A DNA stretch of 39,029 nt from Bacteroidota bacterium (GTDB lineage Bacteria; Bacteroidota; Bacteroidia; M30B66): contig JAIXYK010000058.1 of assembly GCA_027490225.1 (NCBI GenBank), positions 1-39,029 of the forward strand. Direction: 5' to 3'. Under the pieces are notes generated by a model. The model did not search any database and was not told the origin of the DNA. It saw nothing but the letters and a program-made list of their open reading frames with translations. A program made the position numbers and the translations under genes. The stretch's first letter is position 1, and every line of letters begins with the position of its first letter. Positions 7,175 to 14,885 of the stretch are shown in pieces.

Positions 7175-9157
7175 ATGTGTAAATTAAATATTAAGCATTT
7201 CATTTATTCACAATTGCTTGTTTATAGCCTTTTTCTTTTTTTAGCATGTTCACCTGCTAACAAATTTGCTAATACCGAAATGCAAGAAGTGTATATTGTT
7301 CAAGACGAAAGAAACGCACCTGTGTTGATTCAATTTCTGGAACATGAAAATGAAGATGTGAGAAAACAAGCTGCAATCGGATTAGGTTTTTGTTTGGATG
7401 AAAAAGTAATACCAGCATTAAAAGAAGCCCTAAAAAACGATAAAAATGAAGATGTAAGAGCTGCAGCAGCATTTTCTTTAGGGCAACAAAAAGATAGTTT
7501 GTTGGGAAATTTTTTAATAGAAGCTTTTGATTCAGAAAAAGAGAACGATGTAAAAAGTGAAATTGCTATTGCACTAGGAAAATGCAATCAACCAAAATGG
7601 TTTTTAAACCAATTTACAAAAATTGAAAAGAAATTATATGCTGCATTTTCAGAAGGACTATTTCAATTAATATATCTATCTGGTTGGAAAGATAACTATT
7701 TGCAAATGTGCATGAAATTAATAGTAAATGAAAATTGCACTTATTTTACTAGTGCCGCTTTAAGCAGGGCTTTGGTAATTCCCAATATTCATTATCAAGA
7801 ATTTTTAAAATTATACGAGGAAAATAGTAATATCGATATTCGTATAAATCTTTCAAAATGCTTAGTAAAATCTTGTATAAATTTTAAAGATATTTCAAGA
7901 ATATATTCCAAGGAAGAAAATTATATTATTCGCTTAAATATTGTAAAATCAGCTTTGCAATTACCTGAAAAAAGGGCCGATGAAATTGTTGAATTTGCAT
8001 TGAAAGATAACAATTTGCATATTCAAGAAGTAATTGCAGAATGGAGTATATCACACCCTGAAAATTTTGAACAAGAGGAATTAACAAAACTCTCAAATGC
8101 ATGTAAACATGAGCGAGCCAAATATTTTTACGCTAAAACTATTTTATTAAAATTAAAAGATAAAGAAGCTGAGGTATTTTCTAATAAATTAATACAAGAA
8201 TATACCATTCAAAAAGACGAATATATAAAGGGTTATATCCTGAATGCACTTTCAGGATATTGGAAGAATCTGGAATTTATTGAGCAATCATCTTTTGATT
8301 CTGAAAGTATTTTAATACGTGAATTTGGTTATGAAGCTCTTCTTAGTATAAGAAAAGACAAACGTTTTTTGGTTTTTGCAGATGTTTGGAATAAACAGGT
8401 TTCTAAAGGAATTACTTTAGAAAATTATTTTGCTCGCATTATTAAAGACGCAATTGAAACAGAAGATGTGAGTTTATTGGCATTATCGGCTGAAATATTA
8501 AGAGATTCTACTATTTTATCTGTTAATAAATCCAAGATTAAAATAAATTATGCAAATGATTCTTTCTTAGAATCTGCAATGAATAAATTATTGATGCCCC
8601 GAGATGCTGAAATTTATGGAGAGCTATTTAAAACAATTCAATTTAGAAAAGGGAAAATTGTCGAGGGCCGTCTTGTTCCTGAATTTAACAATCCTATTAA
8701 TTGGGAATTAGTTGAAAGAATCCCACAAAACCAGACAATTGAAATAAGAACTTCAAAAGGAAATATCATTCTAGAATTGTGGACTAATGAAGCACCAGGA
8801 ACTGTTGGGCGATTTGTAAAATTAATTACCGATGGTTTTTATAATAGTAAAAGATTGCATCGGGTGGTTCCTGGCTTTGTAATACAAGATGGTTGCCCAC
8901 GTGGTGATGGTTTTGGAAGCACCATGGAAACCATTAGAACAGAAATTGGCAATAAAGCATTCAACAAAGCTGGAATTATTGGAATGGCAAGTGCAGGAAC
9001 CGATACAGAAAGTTGTCAATGGTTTATTACTCATTGCGCTACACCGCATTTAAATGGCCGTTATACAGCTTTCGGTGAAGTTACCGAAGGTATGGACGTT
9101 GTACATAAATTGATGCACGCAGATGAGATATTTTCAATTAAAATAACAGATAATTAA
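7175..9157 (+). CDS. HEAT-repeat/cyclophilin fusion lipoprotein (peptidylprolyl isomerase)
   Basis: 660 residues. A lipoprotein signal ends at L-A-C-S (Cys25). HEAT-like helical repeats follow, clearest in the segments EDVRKQAAIGLG and EDVRAAAAFSLG, and the helical region extends to about residue 500. A cyclophilin-type PPIase domain occupies about 521-658 (IEIRTSKGNIILE, LHRVVPGFVIQDG, SCQWFITH, GRYTAFGEV). The Arg, Phe and Gln of the cyclophilin core are kept. The positions equivalent to human CypA Trp121 and His126 appear to be His and Tyr. It probably assists folding of exported proteins while docking on partners. A DUF2490 barrel gene follows 32 bp later. Confidence 0.9.
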   Translation: MCKLNIKHFIYSQLLVYSLFLFLACSPANKFANTEMQEVYIVQDERNAPVLIQFLEHENEDVRKQAAIGLGFCLDEKVIPALKEALKNDKNEDVRAAAAFSLGQQKDSLLGNFLIEAFDSEKENDVKSEIAIALGKCNQPKWFLNQFTKIEKKLYAAFSEGLFQLIYLSGWKDNYLQMCMKLIVNENCTYFTSAALSRALVIPNIHYQEFLKLYEENSNIDIRINLSKCLVKSCINFKDISRIYSKEENYIIRLNIVKSALQLPEKRADEIVEFALKDNNLHIQEVIAEWSISHPENFEQEELTKLSNACKHERAKYFYAKTILLKLKDKEAEVFSNKLIQEYTIQKDEYIKGYILNALSGYWKNLEFIEQSSFDSESILIREFGYEALLSIRKDKRFLVFADVWNKQVSKGITLENYFARIIKDAIETEDVSLLALSAEILRDSTILSVNKSKIKINYANDSFLESAMNKLLMPRDAEIYGELFKTIQFRKGKIVEGRLVPEFNNPINWELVERIPQNQTIEIRTSKGNIILELWTNEAPGTVGRFVKLITDGFYNSKRLHRVVPGFVIQDGCPRGDGFGSTMETIRTEIGNKAFNKAGIIGMASAGTDTESCQWFITHCATPHLNGRYTAFGEVTEGMDVVHKLMHADEIFSIKITDN

Positions 9158-9189
9158 AGTATCTTTATTTAAAAAATTAATTGGGATTA

Positions 9190-9909
9190 ATGAAAATTTT
9201 AAATTTCTTCTTTATTTTATTTTTTGGTATTAATATTTCAATGAGCGCTCAGGATTTGGGTTCTTGGAATATTGTGAATTTAAAATATCAATTAAATGAT
9301 AAATGGAGTTTATTTGGAGAAGCACAAATACGGTCTTTAAAATTTTATACTAATTTTCATTATTATGAATACAAGGCTGGATTTATATATCAAATTAACA
9401 AGCAATTAAACTTTGGCCTAGGTGCGGGTGATTATGACACTTATAGAGAAGGTGGAAATTTTGTTACTCCAAAAAATAATGATGAATTTAGACTTTGGCC
9501 TCAATTGGTTTTTGTAAATAACCTGGGTAAAATTAAAGTAGAGCATAGATATAGAACCGAGTTTAGGTTTACATCAAATGGTTTCAGAAATAGGTTTAGA
9601 TATAGATTTGCATTGGTTTATAATTTTGGAAAAAGTAAAAACGACTTAAAACCACACCAAATTAACTTTAGCAATGAGCTATTTTTTACCAATAACGAGC
9701 CTTACTTTGAGCGCAACAGAACAATTATTGGATACACTTATAAATTAAACAAAACTATTGCCCTTCAAATTGGTTATCTCCATCAATTTGATTACAAAAT
9801 TAACGATGAAACTGGCAGAGATTTCTTTCTTACGGGTGTGCACATAGATTTAAAATCTAAAAGAAAGAATTCAGATGATTCGATTCCAATTATTCCTACT
9901 GATATTTAA
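9190..9909 (+). CDS. DUF2490-type outer-membrane protein
   Basis: 239 residues from the ATG at 9190; a TTG nine bases earlier is less likely. Signal peptide about 1-20 (ending SMSAQ), then alternating hydrophobic and aromatic strands typical of a small outer-membrane barrel. Examples are WSLFGEAQIRS, VEHRYRTEFRF and FRYRFALVYNF. The opening DLGSWNIVNL and the overall pattern fit the DUF2490 family, whose function is not established. It follows the HEAT-cyclophilin gene and may be its co-transcribed partner. Its last 14 bp overlap the convergent acyltransferase gene. Confidence 0.8.
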   Translation: MKILNFFFILFFGINISMSAQDLGSWNIVNLKYQLNDKWSLFGEAQIRSLKFYTNFHYYEYKAGFIYQINKQLNFGLGAGDYDTYREGGNFVTPKNNDEFRLWPQLVFVNNLGKIKVEHRYRTEFRFTSNGFRNRFRYRFALVYNFGKSKNDLKPHQINFSNELFFTNNEPYFERNRTIIGYTYKLNKTIALQIGYLHQFDYKINDETGRDFFLTGVHIDLKSKRKNSDDSIPIIPTDI

Positions 9910-11017
9910 TTTTACGTATTAAATTCTTATCTCTTAAATCCATTATTGGTTTTTCAAAATATTTATATAATAAACTTGAAATTGATATCACTAGAAACCA
10001 ATAAACGGCGTATTTAAATATGCTGTCGTTGGAATTCTGTGGTGGAAAGTTTTTCATCATTACTTCAACAATACAAGAGAAGTTAATTAAATACATAGAA
10101 TATGAAATCTTACTAATGTGAGTAATACTTTTTGCAATGATACCGCTTGGTTTTTTAATGTTAATTGCAAAAGGAAGTAGCAGCATTACTGAAATGGGGC
10201 TTACACAAAAGTACAACACTTGTAAATAAAAACTCGAAAATGCGGGAATGTAATTAATTGCAAAAATAAGAGTGAAAATACCGAGTATTAAAAGTTGATT
10301 TTTATACTTCAACCAAAGAGAATGATAGTAATAAAATGACCAAGCAGCAAGTAATCCATAAGCTATGCTATCTAAACGGGTGAGTACTATTTTTCTAAAA
10401 AAACTGTCAAATTCGAAAAATGAAATTGAATCATTTAAAATACTCATTCTGTATATTAAAGGAAATAAAATCATTATTAAAGTACTTAACAGAAAAGCCT
10501 TTTTGGGATGCATGAATTTTAAAAACAACAGCAATTGCAATGGAGTTAAGATGTAAAACCACTCTTCAATCGTTAAACTCCATGATTCCCAAAAGAAACC
10601 ATAAAATGGTGCTGAGAAGTTTTGTAAAAAGAAGATAAACTTCCAGTTAAACTGACTAAAGTCCTCATTTATAATTCCATATTTAACAAAAAAGAAGTTT
10701 ACTGTAAGAATTAAATAGTAATTCGGTAAGGTTCTAAACCATCTTCTTTTCCAGAATTTAAATAGTGATTTGGAAATAAATTTCTCATCCGAATTAATTT
10801 CTTTTAATAAAATACTACCTATTAAAAATCCGCTAAGAACAAAAAAGATGTCTACTCCATCTATCAATCTAAAATAAGGAAAGCCATCAATGGCACTATC
10901 TTTTAAAATGATACCACCATGCATAAAAACAACTAGCATTATAGCTGTAGTTCTAAGAATATCAAGACCAAAAAGTCTTTTGTTTTCCATTACTAGTTTT
11001 TGGGAAATGTAATTCAT
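9896..11017 (-). CDS. Acyltransferase 3 family membrane protein (OafA/YrhL-like)
   Basis: 373 residues from the ATG at 11017; the ATG at 10990 (starting MENKR) is an equally reasonable start. An integral membrane O-acyltransferase of the acyltransferase_3 family with about ten hydrophobic helices. Family marks are LDILRTTAIMLVVFMHGG with the conserved His, IDGVDIFFVLSGFLIG, RRWFRTLPNYYL and SWSLTIEEWFYIL. Members O-acetylate or acylate sugars of LPS, peptidoglycan or exopolysaccharide. The substrate here is unknown and the neighbours give no clue. The 3' end overlaps the convergent DUF2490 gene by 14 bp. Confidence 0.92.
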   Translation of the reverse strand: MNYISQKLVMENKRLFGLDILRTTAIMLVVFMHGGIILKDSAIDGFPYFRLIDGVDIFFVLSGFLIGSILLKEINSDEKFISKSLFKFWKRRWFRTLPNYYLILTVNFFFVKYGIINEDFSQFNWKFIFFLQNFSAPFYGFFWESWSLTIEEWFYILTPLQLLLFLKFMHPKKAFLLSTLIMILFPLIYRMSILNDSISFFEFDSFFRKIVLTRLDSIAYGLLAAWSFYYYHSLWLKYKNQLLILGIFTLIFAINYIPAFSSFYLQVLYFCVSPISVMLLLPFAINIKKPSGIIAKSITHISKISYSMYLINFSCIVEVMMKNFPPQNSNDSIFKYAVYWFLVISISSLLYKYFEKPIMDLRDKNLIRKIKYQ

Positions 11018-11182
11018 TCAAATTAAAGCAAAATATTTAATTACAAACAAATATTTATGTTGCTGTGAAAATTAAACACTCAGATAATGAGTTAAATACA
11101 CTGTTTCTTATTAAATACTTTCAATGTTAGTAGGGGTAAATTGTGTTTTAATTGTCACAATATAAACTAACATAAAAACTAT

Positions 11183-11941
11183 ATGAAAACGATTGGACCA
11201 ACTTTAAGCTTGCAAATTTTTAAAAATGTTACACTAATTTTTTTTTCAACGCTCATGCTTGGAGGACTAAATTCCTGTAAAAAAGACTGTTTCCCAATTA
11301 AAGCAAGTGGCAGCAATGTGAGCAAAAACTATTCGGTGCCTGCTTTTTCGGGCATAGAATTGTCAATAAATGCAAATGTTTTTGTGAAACAAGATTCTAT
11401 TCAATCTCTTGTGGTAGAAGCTCCTGAGAATATTCAGGAAAGGCTTTCATTTATTGTTTCTGGTGGAATTTTAAATATAGGATACAAGGAAAATTGTGGA
11501 GCGGTTAGTGGCGGAGAAATAAAAGTTTATGCCACAGCTGCGCAAATTCAAAGTTTGAATATAAGTGGTTCAGGGAAAGTAACAAGTTCTAATGTATTGA
11601 AAACGCCATCACTAAATTTGAGAATTAGCGGTTCTGGGGAAATTAATATGACTACAGAAACCCAAAGTACATTAGCAAATATCAGCGGCTCTGGAAAAAT
11701 AAATTTATTTGGAACAACTAATTTTGAAGACTTGAAAATTTCAGGTTCTGGCGATTTACATGCTTATGGTTTAAATTGTGCAAATTCAACCATTAAAATA
11801 AGCGGCTCTGGAAATGCTGAAGTTTCTGTTTCGAATAATTTAAATGTCGAAATTAGCGGCAGTGGTGATGTTTCTTATAAAGGAAATCCTTCAATAAATT
11901 CAAGTATATCAGGTTCAGGAAAAATTAAAAATACAAACTAG
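11183..11941 (+). CDS. DUF2807 (head GIN domain) lipoprotein
   Basis: 252 residues with a lipoprotein signal (lipobox L-N-S-C, Cys32) and a DUF2807/GIN domain covering most of the mature protein. It opens with YSVPAFSGIELS and then has many I-S-G-S-G motifs spaced about 15-20 residues apart, as in a right-handed beta-helix. The family is widespread in Bacteroidota; an adhesin-like or surface role has been suggested but the function is unproven. There is no clear -7 box in the 165-bp gap upstream. Its stop codon overlaps the 3' end of the convergent TonB receptor gene by 4 bp. Confidence 0.9.
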   Translation: MKTIGPTLSLQIFKNVTLIFFSTLMLGGLNSCKKDCFPIKASGSNVSKNYSVPAFSGIELSINANVFVKQDSIQSLVVEAPENIQERLSFIVSGGILNIGYKENCGAVSGGEIKVYATAAQIQSLNISGSGKVTSSNVLKTPSLNLRISGSGEINMTTETQSTLANISGSGKINLFGTTNFEDLKISGSGDLHAYGLNCANSTIKISGSGNAEVSVSNNLNVEISGSGDVSYKGNPSINSSISGSGKIKNTN

Positions 11942-14379
11942 AACTCAAAAATAAATCCTACAGCAGGGATTGATAACGGTGTTTGATCTTGTAAAAGAAT
12001 CGGAATGCCGTTACTTCCATTTGGTGACAATGCTTGCCCATCAGTTGTTTCAAAACCAGTATTGTCTGCATTTCTTTTGAATGTATAATCTGGAATTGCA
12101 GGACTTGGTGCTCTAAAAAGATTTTGAATATCAATATAAATGTCGAGAGTAGCTTTTTTAAAGTAAAACTTTTTATCAATGCGAATATCGAATTGAGAGA
12201 AGTTGATTAAACGCTGCGAATTTAGTCTAGTAAAATCTAATGTTCCCTGACCTGCTGTAGCGAAGCTAAAAGGAGAAGCAATAGAATCGAAAGGTGTATA
12301 AGGCGTTCCTCCAGCAAATCTGAATTTCGCTCCTAATTCCCAGCCTCGTTTAAGTTTATAACCAAATATTGCAGAAATTAAATGTCTATTGTCCCAAGTT
12401 GAGGCTATTAAAGCACCATTTGTTCCAGAGAATTTTGAACGTACAAATGTGTAGCTAAAAACTGCAAAAGTCTTTTTAATGAGTTTTTGTTGGTAGTAAA
12501 ATTCAAAACCATACGTTTCTCCGCCGCCAATACTTCTAACCGCTTCGTTTCCAAGTACGTCAAATCCTCCGCCTAAGTTTGCCAAGGAAATTCCGTTGGC
12601 AATTGAAACTGGATAGTTATTGTATTTCTTATAAAATCCTTCTAATGTAAATCTCAGCGATTCTTTTGGAAGGTATTCAAAACCAGCTACATAATGCGTA
12701 GAACGAATGTATTTTGCGTTTTTATTTACGAGTTCTCCTTCATTGTTTTTAAAACCTAAAACGGTGTATGCAGGAATCTTGTAATAATCTCCCACAGAAG
12801 CATTTAAGTTAAATTTACTTGAAAGTGCTAAAGACATTGACAAACGTGGTGAAATGGTATTTAAAGGATTGTTTCCAGTATTTGTAAATGAATTTCCGTC
12901 GCTTCTTAAACCAGCAGATATAAGCAACTTGTCTTTAAAAAATCTTTTTGCTGCCTGCGCAAATGCTCCAAATTTGAAGAATTCAATATTCGATTCGTAA
13001 TTGATTGCAATTTGTGGAATTGAATCTCCATTTGGAAGCAAAACAGATTTTCTAATTCTATTGTAAAGTGCATTGTTAAATTTTACATATTGTCCAACAA
13101 CACCATAGGAGAACTTCCAGTTGTTCTTGAATTTATTTACATCAATCCGAAGTTTGTTTTCAATTTCTTGTGACCTGATTTTTAAGATTCTTGCATTTTC
13201 GTTTCCGATGTCTTTGTTCTCGAAACGGTCGAGTTGATTGTCAAACATATTGCGGCTGAGCGCCACATTCACAAATCCATTTTTCACCAATCTCTTTAAT
13301 GAAAATCCTGTAGTGTAATTCCATTGATTAATTGATGGAGTTGAGTTTAAAACAAATGTTTTCTCAGGTGCCGATACTCTTGGAATTCCAAAACTAAACT
13401 CATCAATAGCACCAACACCAATAGCTGTGATTGTAGTTTTAGAGTTAATTCTATGTGTTACTTTATATTGAAAATCCCAAAAATTAGGACGTATTGGTAA
13501 ATCAATGGCTTCGAAAAGTAATTGTAAATAAGAACGTCTGGCAGAAACTAGGTAATTTGTTTTTTTGCTGATAGGCCCCTCTAATGTTGCAGCTAGTTCG
13601 GAAGAGCTTAAGCGGACATTTCCAGAAACGCGGTCAGGATTTCCTTCGCGTTGTTTGAATTGAAAAACAGAAGCCAAAGTATTATCAAAGCGTGCATCGA
13701 ATGCAGAAGAACTTAATTTTACATCTTCAATAAATGAAACATTCAACATACCTGCGGGCCCACCTGATGAGCCTTGGGTTTGAAAGTGATTGATAACAGG
13801 TATTTCGATTCCATCTAAATAATAGACATTTTCGTTAGGTGCTCCACCACGAATTATAATGTCGTTTCTAAAGGATGCCCCCCCAGCTCCAGCAACACCT
13901 GGTAAAACTTGAACTACGCGCGAAATATCAAAGTTTCCACCAGGATTGCTTCTGATTTCTTCGGTGGTTAAGCTTTGCACAGAAAGTGGTGTAATCATAT
14001 CGGCCGATGAGGCTGATTTGCCTTTGTCGAAAGTGATTTCTACTTCTTTTAACTGTTTGTTGTCGGCAACTAATTCGAAGTTCAACAAAATATCGTTACC
14101 AGATGTAACATTTATATTGAACTTAACCAATGCTTGATAACCTACTAATGAAGCTTTTACATTGTAACTGCCAACAGGAATGTTGCTTATTTTAAAATTC
14201 CCGTCAATATCGCTGGAAACGCCAAGTTGTGTATTTTCAATTTGTACAATAGCTCCAATAATGGTTTCTTGTGTGTTTTTGTCTTTTACTGTTCCAATTA
14301 TGCTTCCTGTTTTTTGAGCTTTGACTACACCGGAAATCAGCAATAAGAAGAATAAAGAGATTTTAAAATTAATTGACAT
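11938..14379 (-). CDS. TonB-dependent receptor with carboxypeptidase-like regulatory domain
   Basis: 813 residues, an outer-membrane transporter energised by TonB. Order: signal peptide (about 1-21, ending VVKAQ); carboxypeptidase-like beta-sandwich (about 23-110, GSIIGTVKDKNTQETIIGA); plug domain (about 125-250) with ISRVVQVLPGVAGAGG, IIIRGGAPNENVYYLDGIEI and a following FIEDVKLSSSAF; then a barrel of alternating strands ending in F-I-F-E-F. No SusD homologue is next to it, so a classic polysaccharide-utilisation pair is not present. Substrate unknown. The near-match -7 box TTTCTTTG at 14412-14405 could drive it. It overlaps the convergent GIN gene by 4 bp. Confidence 0.95.
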   Translation of the reverse strand: MSINFKISLFFLLLISGVVKAQKTGSIIGTVKDKNTQETIIGAIVQIENTQLGVSSDIDGNFKISNIPVGSYNVKASLVGYQALVKFNINVTSGNDILLNFELVADNKQLKEVEITFDKGKSASSADMITPLSVQSLTTEEIRSNPGGNFDISRVVQVLPGVAGAGGASFRNDIIIRGGAPNENVYYLDGIEIPVINHFQTQGSSGGPAGMLNVSFIEDVKLSSSAFDARFDNTLASVFQFKQREGNPDRVSGNVRLSSSELAATLEGPISKKTNYLVSARRSYLQLLFEAIDLPIRPNFWDFQYKVTHRINSKTTITAIGVGAIDEFSFGIPRVSAPEKTFVLNSTPSINQWNYTTGFSLKRLVKNGFVNVALSRNMFDNQLDRFENKDIGNENARILKIRSQEIENKLRIDVNKFKNNWKFSYGVVGQYVKFNNALYNRIRKSVLLPNGDSIPQIAINYESNIEFFKFGAFAQAAKRFFKDKLLISAGLRSDGNSFTNTGNNPLNTISPRLSMSLALSSKFNLNASVGDYYKIPAYTVLGFKNNEGELVNKNAKYIRSTHYVAGFEYLPKESLRFTLEGFYKKYNNYPVSIANGISLANLGGGFDVLGNEAVRSIGGGETYGFEFYYQQKLIKKTFAVFSYTFVRSKFSGTNGALIASTWDNRHLISAIFGYKLKRGWELGAKFRFAGGTPYTPFDSIASPFSFATAGQGTLDFTRLNSQRLINFSQFDIRIDKKFYFKKATLDIYIDIQNLFRAPSPAIPDYTFKRNADNTGFETTDGQALSPNGSNGIPILLQDQTPLSIPAVGFIFEF

Positions 14380-14404
14380 TTTATTGGATTATTATTATTG
14401 TTTG

Positions 14405-14412
14405 CAAAGAAA
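14405..14412 (-). promoter_or_regulatory. Possible -7 box for the TonB receptor gene
   Basis: On the minus strand TTTCTTTG, followed by C, matches TAnnTTTG at 7 of 8 positions. It lies 25 nt upstream of the ATG at 14379. Confidence 0.4.
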
Positions 14413-14671
14413 AACTTTAATGTTTAGTATTTAAAATTATTTCAATTGAATTTAATGAGGAAGAAGAAAAACACAAAAATTTTAAAAAGGTTCATAATTT
14501 ATTTGAAATTAATGATATGTTAATGTTTCCAATATTTGCAAAGACAATAGATTTGAAAAAGTAACATGAAAAAAAATGGTTAACCACTAAAGAAATAAAG
14601 TGCTTAATATTTATATTTAAAAAATCTCTTAAAGCTCAGTGACAGCAGAATATTTTGTGAAAAAAAATTAG

Positions 14672-14711
14672 CACAGAGAACACAGAGGAAAAAGCACAGA
14701 GTTTCACGGAG
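14672..14711. repeat. Degenerate CACAGAG repeat
   Basis: CACAGAG occurs at 14672, 14681 and 14695, followed by CACGGAG at 14705, in an A-rich setting. Spacing is irregular (9, 14 and 10 bp). It is noncoding with no clear function. Confidence 0.75.
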
Positions 14712-14803
14712 TAAAAAATGAATTAAAACTCACAAAGTTCCCTGCAACAAGGTTACTTCTAAAAACTCAATGACCTAGATGAATATTATATTGAATCACA
14801 ATG

Positions 14804-14879
14804 CCGGCCCAGGGATTGAGCTAAATACCGCCTGAGGCAAAGCCGAAGGAGTATGAGCGAAAGCCCGCCCGGGGCCCAT
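14804..14879. repeat. GC-rich structured intergenic element (copy A)
   Basis: A 76-bp GC-rich block in otherwise AT-rich DNA, ending 6 bp before the stop of the histidine kinase gene. The ends can pair: GGCCCAGGG at 14806-14814 against CCCGGGGCC at 14868-14876, with one mismatch. Inside are the small palindromes GCC-TCA-GGC and GGC-TTT-GCC (minus strand). Read on the minus strand it shares GCTTTCGC, CTCCTTCGG, TCAATC and GGGCCG blocks with the element at 38039-38111. Confidence 0.7.
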
Positions 14880-14885
14880 AGAAAA

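Larger units (their letters stand above)
14380..14885. other. 506-bp intergenic region with repeats
   Basis: This is the gap between the TonB receptor gene (start at 14379, minus) and the histidine kinase gene (stop at 14886, minus). I see no credible ORF. The first 270 bp are AT-rich. A degenerate CACAGAG repeat occupies 14672-14711 and a GC-rich structured element 14804-14879, each listed separately. Confidence 0.8.

Noticed and set aside
11938-14379. SusC of a polysaccharide-utilisation locus
   Set aside because: No SusD homologue, glycoside hydrolase or matching regulator is adjacent; the receptor stands alone.
14804-14879. tRNA or small structured RNA gene
   Set aside because: The GC-rich block does not fold into a cloverleaf, and no tRNA landmarks such as a TTCGANNC loop are seen.
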